A stretch of DNA of 40,522 bases from Vibrio sp. 10N.261.45.E2 (GTDB lineage Bacteria > Pseudomonadota > Gammaproteobacteria > Enterobacterales > Vibrionaceae): contig NZ_MCZZ01000163.1 of the NCBI RefSeq assembly GCF_002875705.1, positions 1-40,522 on the forward strand, written 5' to 3'. Made by a program: the position numbers and the translations under genes. The notes below the pieces were generated by a model. The model did no database searches. It was not told the origin of the DNA and worked only from the letters and a program-made list of their open reading frames with translations. Below are positions 17,110 through 24,852 of this stretch, in pieces. Each line of letters starts with the position of its first letter. The first letter of the stretch is position 1.

Positions 17110-18284
17110 TGAAACAGATATGGATATTAGTGGGCTTGTTGTTAATGCCCCTTACAACACAGGCGCAAGAGCTAACCCAATATACTGCTATTCGTGTTCA
17201 AAAGGCGCATAAGCTTGCGCAAGATGAACAGGTTAAACAGGCAATTGACGTACTTGCAGGCTTGGAGCTTTCTAAAGGCTACGACAAAGCGTACGTAGCT
17301 CGTATGCTGGGTGTGTTTTACTGGCAAGATGGCAAAACCGACAAGGCGATTAAGCAGCTTACATATGCCGTCGATACCAATTTACTGGTAGATGAACAAG
17401 CTTGGATAACGAAGCGTATGCTTGCTGATCTGTTATTAAATGATCAGCAGTTCAAAAACGCGATTCCACATTACTATGAGCTAGTAAAAACAGCACCAGA
17501 GACAGAAAAGAAAGACGTGCTTTGGATGCGAATTGCACAAGCGGAATATCAAATCGAGAACTGGTCAAAAGTACTAGTAGCGATTGGTAATCGTGACAAG
17601 TTCAATGCAAAATCAGAACTGTCGCCTCTGTCTCTAAAACTGGGTGCACAACTACAGTTAAAGCAATGGAAGCAATCCATTCCAACACTGGAAAGCCTGA
17701 TTGAACTTCAGCCAGAAAAAGACAACTGGTGGCGTCAACTTGTGGGTATTCAGTTAAGACTAGAGCGTAACCGCGATGCATTGAACACGTTAGCACTAGC
17801 TGATCTTCAAGGTGTTGAACTGAAAAACTCAGACCGGAGACTACTGGCTCAGCTTTATGCTAAACGCGGTATTCCAGAGCGTGCAGCACAAGAGATCGCT
17901 AAGTTAGATGACGCGAACAGCGATGTTCAACTTCTGGCTGAGCAAGCAACCTACTGGCAGTTAGCGAAAGAGTGGGACAGTGCAATTGAAGTGTGGATGT
18001 TAGCATCTAAAAAGGACGCTCAATATCATTGGAATGTAGCTCAGTTATTGGTTCAACAAGGATACTACGACAGAGCGTTAGTTGTTTTAGATAAAGTAAA
18101 AGACAAAAACAAACAAGCCGATGTTGCGTTAGCGAAAGTACGTTCTTGGTACAAGCTAAAGAATCTTGATAACGCTCTTGCTCAAGCAAAACGTGCGAAC
18201 AACATTGAACCTTCTTCTGAAGCAAAAGGTTGGATTAAATATCTGACTCAACTACGAACGGTAAGCGATAACGGAAACGTCTAA
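17106..18284 (+). CDS. TPR-repeat periplasmic protein, last gene of the TonB operon
   Basis: 392 aa. Signal peptide (ends TTQAQ, about residue 20), then tandem TPR-like helical hairpins through most of the length (for example AYVARMLGVFYWQDGKTDKA and WQLAKEWDSAIEVW). A TPR protein in this place is typical of Vibrio TonB2-type operons; its molecular role is not settled. It overlaps the tonB stop by four bases. A long, perfect terminator follows. A second ATG is immediately adjacent to the first. Confidence 0.88.
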   Translation: MMKQIWILVGLLLMPLTTQAQELTQYTAIRVQKAHKLAQDEQVKQAIDVLAGLELSKGYDKAYVARMLGVFYWQDGKTDKAIKQLTYAVDTNLLVDEQAWITKRMLADLLLNDQQFKNAIPHYYELVKTAPETEKKDVLWMRIAQAEYQIENWSKVLVAIGNRDKFNAKSELSPLSLKLGAQLQLKQWKQSIPTLESLIELQPEKDNWWRQLVGIQLRLERNRDALNTLALADLQGVELKNSDRRLLAQLYAKRGIPERAAQEIAKLDDANSDVQLLAEQATYWQLAKEWDSAIEVWMLASKKDAQYHWNVAQLLVQQGYYDRALVVLDKVKDKNKQADVALAKVRSWYKLKNLDNALAQAKRANNIEPSSEAKGWIKYLTQLRTVSDNGNV

Positions 18285-18336
18285 CCGTTTATAGAAAGCA
18301 GAAAATAAGAAACTGTTCGTAAGAAGTAACAACAGC

Positions 18337-18375
18337 AAAAGGGTGTCATTTGAGCGTTCAAATGACACCCTTTTT
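18337..18375 (+). terminator. Strong terminator of the TonB operon
   Basis: A 17-bp stem (arms 18337-18353 and 18358-18374) with loop GCGT and T tract. Core arm: AAAAGGGTGTCATT. With A tract on the left it may also stop the convergent lipoprotein gene. Confidence 0.95.
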
Positions 18376-18424
18376 AATTTTTGGCGGTTAAAGGTTTTTG
18401 ATCTTTGTTATTCTAGTGTATTAA

Positions 18425-18745
18425 TTAAGGCTCGCACATCGTGCCGCTGGACGTTGCACTTTGAATCACGCCGCTGGTATCAGCAATCCAATTAATGGTG
18501 CAGTCACGATAAGGGTTTTTGAACGCATGTACTGTATAGCCATTGTCTAACGGCTTCTTTGTTTCAATCCAAGCATAGTTTCGAGAAGCCCAAAAACTGA
18601 TAGGGCGTGACCGTTCGGTGAGATAACGTTCTTGTACATCGGTTATGTCTGCACCGATGAATTTTTGAATATGTTTTTCCGTGCTGGCTATTTGGCTGGT
18701 ACACGCCGTTACTAGCGCAGCAAAAGCCAAAACAATAATACGCAT
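18425..18745 (-). CDS. Small hypothetical lipoprotein
   Basis: 106 aa. The N-terminus is a lipoprotein signal with lipobox LVTAC (Cys15). The rest contains RDC and TMC cysteines near the end (C81, C103) that could form a disulfide. I do not recognise a named family. AAGGA lies seven nt before the ATG, supporting the start. It lies between the two iron operons on the opposite strand; any link to iron is only positional. Confidence 0.75.
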   Translation of the reverse strand: MRIIVLAFAALVTACTSQIASTEKHIQKFIGADITDVQERYLTERSRPISFWASRNYAWIETKKPLDNGYTVHAFKNPYRDCTINWIADTSGVIQSATSSGTMCEP

Positions 18746-19029
18746 TTCAAATCCTTTTAAGCTTAATTAGCTATCATCAAACCAGTGATCAAATAGTCCC
18801 AACTTTCTATCCTTAAAGCCACAATTGTTACCTTAAACCCATCTCAATCAAGCGTGTTGAGATAGAGGTTTTTTGAGTTTTGATCCTGTTATCGACAACC
18901 TCTAACAGAACGAATCAAATCCCTCTAGTACACGTTAGCAAGAATATGCATACAGTTCGATTATTTCCCATGTAATGTTATGTAAATTTCCTTACGCCAC
19001 TCGGCAAACGTAAACAATGTAAATTGAAT
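18746..19029. other. Intergenic region with a small hairpin
   Basis: This divergent region (343 nt to the next start) holds no gene. ATCTCAA (18841-18847) pairs with TTGAGAT (18857-18863), followed by AGAGGTTTTTT. This looks terminator-like on the + strand although no + strand gene lies just upstream. It could be the end of a small RNA, or chance. Confidence 0.35.
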
Positions 19030-19048
19030 GCCAATACGAATGATTATC
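19030..19048. promoter_or_regulatory. Fur box of the iron-release operon
   Basis: GCCAATACGAATGATTATC matches the Fur consensus at 13 of 19 positions, with a nearly perfect right half (AAT-ATTATC). It is 41 nt before the first ATG. It lies in a 35-nt block also present upstream of the receptor gene. Confidence 0.65.
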
Positions 19049-19088
19049 AACTAAATTGTCGCCATAAAATTTATAGGTATTGGTTTGT

Positions 19089-19718
19089 ATGTCGTTAAAA
19101 AGTAGGGCGGTTCAATCATGGGCTCGTCGACTTCATGTTTATATTTCAATGGCACTTCTGTTCGTTGTTCTTTTCTTCTCAGTGACAGGTATCACCTTGA
19201 ACAGACCTGAGTTATTTGAATCAAGCCAACCCAATATTCAACGCTCTACTTTAGAGCTTCCTACGAGTTTGTTCACGATCCAAGACGGGCGATTAAAAGC
19301 CGACGAAAGAGCCTTCGAAACATTCCTGTTTGAAGAGGTCAATTTATCTGGTGTTCCTTCTGGCTTAGATATCTACGCCGAAATTGAAGACGGTGAGTTG
19401 CTGATCGGTGAAGTGTCTATGGACTTCAAAGGTCCAGGCTACAACGCTTCCGTGTTTGTTGACGTGACATCTGAAATGGTCGAAGTCGAAACCACGAATT
19501 ACGGTGTGATTGCACTGTTGAATGACTTACACAAAGGCCGTAATAGCGGTGAGGTCTGGAAATGTTTCATTGATATCACAGCACTGTTGATGATCTTCTT
19601 TGTGCTCACTGGCGTGTGCTTACTGTTACCTAAGAAAAAGACGCTGAACACCTCCATCAAGTGGACTGTGTTTGGATCTGCAATCTCACTTGTTATCTAT
19701 TTTTTCGCCGTGCCTTAA
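19089..19718 (+). CDS. PepSY-associated transmembrane protein (FpvG-like candidate ferrisiderophore reductase)
   Basis: 209 aa. Three membrane helices (about 18-38, 162-182, 190-208) with a periplasmic PepSY-like domain between the first two. H19 at the start of helix 1 (RLHVYISM) and a His in DLHKGRNSG just before helix 2 are the positions where PepSY membrane reductases keep histidines, possibly for haem. In Pseudomonas aeruginosa the PepSY protein FpvG reduces iron on pyoverdine in the periplasm; this protein is at the same place in a similar operon but is clearly shorter. ATG 19089 chosen over an upstream TTG at 19080. Confidence 0.82.
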   Translation: MSLKSRAVQSWARRLHVYISMALLFVVLFFSVTGITLNRPELFESSQPNIQRSTLELPTSLFTIQDGRLKADERAFETFLFEEVNLSGVPSGLDIYAEIEDGELLIGEVSMDFKGPGYNASVFVDVTSEMVEVETTNYGVIALLNDLHKGRNSGEVWKCFIDITALLMIFFVLTGVCLLLPKKKTLNTSIKWTVFGSAISLVIYFFAVP

Positions 19719-19789
19719 CGCTTGATTCGATTGATGAATTGGATTGAAGAACGAACTTAAGGTTAAACGGATTTAAAAGGTTGTTAAAA

Positions 19790-20308
19790 ATGAAAAAAAT
19801 GAACTGGAGCAAGGCGCTTCTTGCTTTATCTCTTTTGCCAAGCCTAGGTATGGCACAAGCGATTCCTGACACGGCAAAACTTGATGTCAGCTTTGAGCTT
19901 CCAAAAATTGATACGTCTATGTATGCACGTCCTTATGTGGCGGTATGGGTAGAGAACAGCGAACGAAAGTCAGTGAAAACCATCGAGCTTTGGGTCGGTA
20001 AAGACGAATGGCTTAAGGATCTGCGTAGCTGGTGGAGAAAGGTTGGCCGTTACGATCGTGAGCTAGTTGATGCTGTGACGTCTGCGACACGTCCTGCTGG
20101 TCAGTACCGTTTCGTTTGGGATGGTAAGAGCGACAACGGTGAGACGTTAGAGCAAGGTGAATACACGGTTCATATCGAAGTGGTTCGTGAACACGGTGGC
20201 CGCAACTACCTTCGCCAAAAAGTATCACTCACAGATTCAAATGCGTCTTACGAATTAAAAGCAACGGAAGAGACGGGTGAGATCACCCTGAACTACATCG
20301 CTAAATAG
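19790..20308 (+). CDS. DUF2271 periplasmic protein
   Basis: 172 aa. Signal peptide with likely cleavage after MAQA (residue 24). The mature part matches DUF2271: RPYVAVWVENSERKSVKTIELW, WWRKVGRYD and the GQYRFVWDGKSDNG / GEYTVHIE beta-rich segment resembling an FlgD-like Ig fold. The family often sits beside PepSY proteins; function unknown, presumably assisting periplasmic redox or metal handling. ATG 19790 is preferred to a TTG three codons upstream; AAAAGG is nine nt before. It is 71 nt after the PepSY gene in the same operon. Confidence 0.87.
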   Translation: MKKMNWSKALLALSLLPSLGMAQAIPDTAKLDVSFELPKIDTSMYARPYVAVWVENSERKSVKTIELWVGKDEWLKDLRSWWRKVGRYDRELVDAVTSATRPAGQYRFVWDGKSDNGETLEQGEYTVHIEVVREHGGRNYLRQKVSLTDSNASYELKATEETGEITLNYIAK

Positions 20309-20408
20309 TAAGTGCGAACAGTAAAACCAAGCTGAACAGAATAGACAGTCGTCATCGTAGGCTCAGATAGAGCGACACGGCTAACAATTATAAATAATGG
20401 AATTTAAC

Positions 20409-21245
20409 ATGATGAAACAGACAAAAATCAAAGCACTTGCTCTAGTGGGTGTGATGGCATTCGGCCTAGCAGCAACGACAACGGCACAAGCTCACCCACG
20501 TTGGATTTTGCCGTCTCACTTCACTGTATCTAAAGAAGGTGGTGATTGGCTAACGTTCGACGTGACTGCATCTCACGGTACGTTTGTTTTTGATAAGCCT
20601 GCTGGCAGCGAAAATGCTCATGTCATCATGCCTGATGGTCGCAGCGAGCGTCCTAACTTTGTGATTCGTGGCAAGCGTCGTTCAATCTTCGATTTCTACT
20701 TTGAAGAAGAAGGGACACACAAGGTCGCAATCAACAACGAACCGTCTTACTACACGCAATACAAAGCGGGCCGTCGTGACACAGTGAAATGGGTTAAAGC
20801 AAACAAAGCAGAACGTGACTCTGTGCTTCCTGAAAAATCACGTGACGTGGTAACACAAATCAGTTTCACTCGCGCAGAAAGCTACATCACGGTGGGCAAG
20901 CCAACGGATTCAGTGTTCAAAATTGAAGGCAAGCTTCTTGAGATGAAGCCAGTGACTCACCCTTCAGACATCGTTGAAGGCGAACCAGTAACATTCCAGT
21001 TCTTCTATAACGGTCAAATCCAGAAAGACGTGAAAGCGGAGATCACTCGTGAAGGTACACTTTACCGCAACCATCAAGAACAGATTGACGTAGTGAGCGA
21101 TGAGAATGGTGAAATCACGTTTACTCCAGACGTAGCGGGTCGTTACGTAATGAAAGCGAATTACAAAGGTGAGTTGATTGACAACCCACTAGCAGACAAA
21201 GCAAGCGCGAACGTTCACCTAACGTTCGAAGCACTGCTTCAATAG
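20409..21245 (+). CDS. DUF4198 periplasmic protein with predicted N-terminal histidine
   Basis: 278 aa from ATG 20409 (GGA 8-10 nt upstream); an earlier in-frame ATG at 20397 has no useful spacing. The signal peptide ends TTTAQA (A28), so the mature chain should begin HPRWILPSHF. The DUF4198 family includes periplasmic metal-uptake partners such as NikK-type nickel proteins. A C-terminal Ig-like domain (about 175-275; GEPVTFQFFYNGQ and ENGEITFTPDVAGRYVMKA) follows. Predicted iron or siderophore-handling role is inferred from the operon. Confidence 0.85.
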   Translation: MMKQTKIKALALVGVMAFGLAATTTAQAHPRWILPSHFTVSKEGGDWLTFDVTASHGTFVFDKPAGSENAHVIMPDGRSERPNFVIRGKRRSIFDFYFEEEGTHKVAINNEPSYYTQYKAGRRDTVKWVKANKAERDSVLPEKSRDVVTQISFTRAESYITVGKPTDSVFKIEGKLLEMKPVTHPSDIVEGEPVTFQFFYNGQIQKDVKAEITREGTLYRNHQEQIDVVSDENGEITFTPDVAGRYVMKANYKGELIDNPLADKASANVHLTFEALLQ

Positions 21246-21290
21246 TCTGTGATATCGGGGCCAGAACCCTGATTAGGAACCAAAAAATTT

Positions 21291-21311
21291 AAGGGCTCAT
21301 TTGAGCCCTTT
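21291..21311 (+). terminator. Small hairpin inside the iron-release operon
   Basis: AAGGGCTC (21291-21298) pairs with GAGCCCTT (21303-21310), loop ATTT, with only TTTA following. Likely attenuates or stabilises mRNA between the DUF4198 gene and the downstream genes; the next gene starts 50 nt later without an obvious promoter. Confidence 0.5.
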
Positions 21312-21360
21312 ATCGCTCAGTTTACTTCTGAGAATTTGCACTGTGGCTAGGGTACGAACC

Positions 21361-21696
21361 ATGACAATAAAAACAAAACTTAACGCTTTAATGACTCCTT
21401 GCTTAGCACTGGGACTTGGTTTCGCTGCATTACCTGCGCAAGCACACTTTCCACTGATGAACTGCTGGTTTGAAGGCAAAACCGTTGCTTGTGAAGCGGG
21501 CTATTCAGATGGCAGCAAAGCGATTGATTACGCGGTTGAGATGTATGATTACGAAGACAACTTGATTGCAAAAGAGATGACAGATAAACGTTCTATCGTT
21601 GAATTCCCACACCCAAACACTGAGTTCTACCTTGTATTTGATTCAGGGCACGAGTTTCCTGTTGAAGTGGACGTTGTTGAGATCAGCGAGAAATGA
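21361..21696 (+). CDS. Small periplasmic protein with predicted N-terminal histidine
   Basis: 111 aa. Signal peptide ends LPAQA at residue 28, so the mature protein should begin HFPLMNCW. Two cysteines, C35 and C44, could form a disulfide. The remainder is a compact beta-type domain (about 85 residues) with acidic character. I do not recognise a named family. ATG 21361 is chosen because it begins the signal peptide; an upstream in-frame start at 21301 would lie inside the hairpin. Its stop overlaps the next gene (ATGA), so it belongs to the operon. Confidence 0.78.
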   Translation: MTIKTKLNALMTPCLALGLGFAALPAQAHFPLMNCWFEGKTVACEAGYSDGSKAIDYAVEMYDYEDNLIAKEMTDKRSIVEFPHPNTEFYLVFDSGHEFPVEVDVVEISEK

Positions 21697-22289
21697 TGAT
21701 TCAAGGTGTACGTGCTGACACGGGAGGCAGAGAAGGCAAATGGGTAGGGCTGATTATTGTGGCCATTCTGAGCTTTGCCACGGTTGCTATCCCATTTCAT
21801 CAAGCAGATTCTCATATCGTAGCGGTACTTGATCATCAGATCTTAGTTACCGATGTCGAGCAAGAAAACTTGGCGATGCTATCAGAGCTACGTTTGGCTC
21901 ATGAAGAAATCCGAGACCTGCGTATGGACTTAGATGGCGAATGGCCAAGTGTCATGTCACTTAAAGATGAATGGGTTGCCCCGTTTGTCGAAGACCAGAG
22001 TTGGAAGCGCAAAGGCTCTCATATTTGGGTATTGGACGAGCGTGGTTACTATTTCTCTACGCCAAGTGAAGATGTGACACCAAGTGAACAAGCTACGCCA
22101 ACCGGTCATGGTTCTGCAGATTCCTTTATTTTAAACGCGAACAGTGTTTCTCCTGAAATCTGGATCTTCTTGGGTGGTGTAGCGAAACAGCCAGCTACTT
22201 TTGACCAACAAACGCTTGAGTCTACTGGTTGGAAAATGGTCGTGAACGAATCAGAAATTGAACAGCATCATGAAAGCGATGCTCACTAA
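21693..22289 (+). CDS. DUF6162 membrane-anchored protein
   Basis: 198 aa. One membrane helix at about 17-36, a helical segment (about 50-75, ENLAMLSELRLAHEEIRDL) and a periplasmic globular part. The layout matches DUF6162, a family encoded next to metal ABC transporter genes. It overlaps the previous gene by four bases. A His-rich tail (EQHHESDAH) could bind metal. It may correspond in role to one of the small Fpv accessory proteins of Pseudomonas (FpvH/J/K); exact orthology not assigned. Confidence 0.78.
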   Translation: MMIQGVRADTGGREGKWVGLIIVAILSFATVAIPFHQADSHIVAVLDHQILVTDVEQENLAMLSELRLAHEEIRDLRMDLDGEWPSVMSLKDEWVAPFVEDQSWKRKGSHIWVLDERGYYFSTPSEDVTPSEQATPTGHGSADSFILNANSVSPEIWIFLGGVAKQPATFDQQTLESTGWKMVVNESEIEQHHESDAH

Positions 22290-22305
22290 TAATAAGAGAA
22301 TTACT

Positions 22306-23241
22306 ATGCGAATTATGACTCTGTTCATGTCGTTATTAGCGGTGTTCATGGCACCCAATGCATTGGCAAAAGAATACAAGATCGACAGTGATAAGCTGAC
22401 TATTGGTATCACGCTTCAGCCTTACTACAGCTACGTAAAAGCAGTAGTAGGCGATAAAGTGAACATTCTTCCGTTGGTTGACGCAGGTTTCAACCCACAT
22501 AACTACTTACCACAACCCAATGATTTAAAGCGATTGAGCCAAATGGATGCAATCGTAGTAAACGGTATTGGTCACGATGACTTCGCACTTAAAGTGATTT
22601 CAGCCGCGCAACGTGGTGACTTAGTCGTGATCGAAGCGAATAAAGAAGTGCCTCTACTTCCTGCTCTTGGTCAGTCTGTTGGTCAAGGTGCCGTTAACCC
22701 GCATACCTTTGTTGGGCTTTCGACAACGATTCAAAAGGTTTACACCATTGCTAGTGAAGTTTCTAAGCTCGACCCAGACAACGCTGCGTTTTATCGCAAG
22801 AATGCGCGTAAATACGCTAAGCAATTTCGTTTCATGAAGCGTGATGCGATGTTGTCCTTAGGTGAGTTAGATACCTCAGGCATGAAGGTTGCGACTACGC
22901 ACAACGCTTATGGTTACATTCTCCAAGAGTTTGGGGTGGATGTCGTGGCAGTAATTGAGCCTGCACACGGTGTTGAGCCAAGTGCTAGCCAACTTCAAGA
23001 GACGATCGAGAAGATCCGCGCATCGGGCATTGATGTTCTGTTCTACGAGTTAAACATGCCAAACCGTTTTGTTGACACGATTGAAGCGGAAACAGGCGTT
23101 CAGCTTTATCGTTTCTCTCACATGACCCACGGCGAATATGAAGACGACAAAGTAGAAGTTGAGATGAAGAAGAACCTAGAAACGTTAATCGAAGCAATGA
23201 AGTTTGCGGCGGCGAACCAAGCGAAAAGCGGGAACGCATAA
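22306..23241 (+). CDS. Metal ABC transporter substrate-binding protein (ZnuA/FpvC-like)
   Basis: 311 aa cluster A-I binding protein. Signal peptide (ends PNALA, residue 21). Candidate metal ligands H65 (GFNPHNY), H133 (NPHTFVGL) and H199 (TTHNAYGY) fit the family's usual His positions, and no His-rich loop of true zinc-specific ZnuA is present. In P. aeruginosa the equivalent FpvC chelates iron released from pyoverdine. ATG 22306 begins the signal peptide; earlier in-frame ATGs (22270, 22279) and a TTG (22258) overlap the previous gene. ATPase gene overlaps the stop by one base. Confidence 0.9.
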   Translation: MRIMTLFMSLLAVFMAPNALAKEYKIDSDKLTIGITLQPYYSYVKAVVGDKVNILPLVDAGFNPHNYLPQPNDLKRLSQMDAIVVNGIGHDDFALKVISAAQRGDLVVIEANKEVPLLPALGQSVGQGAVNPHTFVGLSTTIQKVYTIASEVSKLDPDNAAFYRKNARKYAKQFRFMKRDAMLSLGELDTSGMKVATTHNAYGYILQEFGVDVVAVIEPAHGVEPSASQLQETIEKIRASGIDVLFYELNMPNRFVDTIEAETGVQLYRFSHMTHGEYEDDKVEVEMKKNLETLIEAMKFAAANQAKSGNA

Positions 23242-23975
23242 TGCTAGGTCCATCAATCTCAATTAATAAACTGGGTCTGCAATACGACAACAACGTGATT
23301 CTTGATGATATCTCGTTAGAACTTAAAGCGGGCGAGTGTCATGTGATCATGGGACCAAACGGCGGCGGCAAAACTTCTTTGCTACGCTCTGTACTTGGCC
23401 TTACGCCTTTCTCCGGTCAAATCAATATCCACTGGCCAGAAAAGCCAAGTATTGGTTACGTTCCCCAGAAAGCGACCTTCGAATCGAGCTTACCTTTGAC
23501 GGTAATGGACTTCGTACTGCTTAACCAAACGCGAATCCCATTGTTTTGGCGTCGTAAATCTAAGCAATTGGATCTTGCACTCGCACAGTTAGATCGCGTT
23601 GGTATGGCGACACGCAGCGACCGCCGTATGGGACAGTTATCGGGTGGTGAGCAGCAACGTGTGTTGTTCGCTCAAGCGTTATTGGATAACCCGAGCTTAC
23701 TTGTGTTGGATGAACCTACGACGGGCATGGACGAGCAGGGCGTTCGTTATCTGGAATCACTCATTCGTGAATGTGTTGATGAAGGCCGCACGATTCTTGC
23801 GGTACATCACGATGTCACAGCAGTGCGTCGTCTTGAAGCCAATGTACATGTTGTGAATCGATTCTTGGTCGATAGTGGTCCACACGAAGAAGTCTTACAC
23901 CCTAGTAAAATTGAGAGTCTCTTTCAGCATTACAGCAGTGGTTCTGCCATAACTAAATCTCAGGAGGTTGCGTAA
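23241..23975 (+). CDS. Metal ABC transporter ATP-binding protein (ZnuC/FpvD-like)
   Basis: 244 aa ATPase. Walker A GPNGGGKTS (38-46), Q-loop Q76, signature LSGGEQQR (133-140), Walker B LLVLDEPT (153-160) and switch His near 188. It energises import through the permease encoded next. One-base overlaps with both neighbours (TAATG) show tight coupling. Confidence 0.95.
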   Translation: MLGPSISINKLGLQYDNNVILDDISLELKAGECHVIMGPNGGGKTSLLRSVLGLTPFSGQINIHWPEKPSIGYVPQKATFESSLPLTVMDFVLLNQTRIPLFWRRKSKQLDLALAQLDRVGMATRSDRRMGQLSGGEQQRVLFAQALLDNPSLLVLDEPTTGMDEQGVRYLESLIRECVDEGRTILAVHHDVTAVRRLEANVHVVNRFLVDSGPHEEVLHPSKIESLFQHYSSGSAITKSQEVA

Positions 23976-24850
23976 TGGAATGGTTACGACAACTTGCCAT
24001 TAGTGGCGTGGAAGCGGGGTGGTTATCAGAAAGCTTCATGTATGCCTTTATGGTCAATGCTCTAGTAGCAGCGTTATTACTTGGCCCTCTGTTAGGTGGG
24101 CTTGGTACTTTGGTGATTGCTAAGCGTCTCGCTTTCTTCTCTGAAGCGGTGGGACACGCGGCATTAACCGGTATCGCAATCGGTGTTTTGCTTGGTGAGC
24201 CACCAGAAAACCCAATCATTGGTCTGTTTAGCTTCTGTATGATCTTCGCTCTGCTTCTTCACTTTGTAAGAAACAGAACCAATGTTCCATACGACACCCT
24301 AGTTGGCGTTTTTCTTGCTCTAGCCTTGGCTGTGGGTGCGGCGTTACTGATGTACGTTGCTCGTAAGATCAACATCCACATGCTTGAAAACGTACTGTTT
24401 GGCTCGATTCTGACCGTAACAGACCAAGACTTAGCGATTCTTGCAGGTAGCTGCGCGATCATCATCTTGCTATTGATACCGACGTTCAACCGCATTCTCC
24501 TGACTTGTATCAGCCCTGATATTGCAAAGGTGCGCGGTTATAACACCAGTTTCTATGATTACTTGTTTGTCATGATGATTACCTTAGTCACGATTGCAGC
24601 CGTGAAGATAGTGGGTGCGGTTTTGGTGGGTGCGTTATTGCTGATCCCTGGTGCGACCGCTCGATTGCTGACTAAACGCATGGGAAGCTTTGTACTGCTG
24701 TCTGCATTGCTGGCCACCATCGCGTGTTTGGTCGGAACCGTGCTGCCTATGGAGCTAAAACTGCCAGTGCCATCGGGCGCGTCAATCATCATCGTTTCTG
24801 CAACGTTTTTCTTAGCAGCAACGCTATACCGAATTGTAAGAAAGGCGTAA
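23975..24850 (+). CDS. Metal ABC transporter permease (ZnuB/FpvE-like)
   Basis: 291 aa, about eight membrane helices from residue 25 to 290; ABC-3 family. The coupling helix region is near the GHAALTGIAIGVLLG motif (about 56-70), and VGALLLIPGATARLL (about 217-231) is family-typical. Preceded by AGGAGGT close to the ATG. Substrate by context is ferrous iron, but zinc or manganese cannot be excluded from the sequence alone. Confidence 0.94.
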   Translation: MEWLRQLAISGVEAGWLSESFMYAFMVNALVAALLLGPLLGGLGTLVIAKRLAFFSEAVGHAALTGIAIGVLLGEPPENPIIGLFSFCMIFALLLHFVRNRTNVPYDTLVGVFLALALAVGAALLMYVARKINIHMLENVLFGSILTVTDQDLAILAGSCAIIILLLIPTFNRILLTCISPDIAKVRGYNTSFYDYLFVMMITLVTIAAVKIVGAVLVGALLLIPGATARLLTKRMGSFVLLSALLATIACLVGTVLPMELKLPVPSGASIIIVSATFFLAATLYRIVRKA

Positions 24851-24852
24851 TC

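Noticed and set aside
22258..22305. Longer N-terminus for the ZnuA-like protein (TTG 22258, ATG 22270 or 22279)
   Set aside because: These starts lie inside the DUF6162 gene and would bury the signal peptide that begins at 22306.
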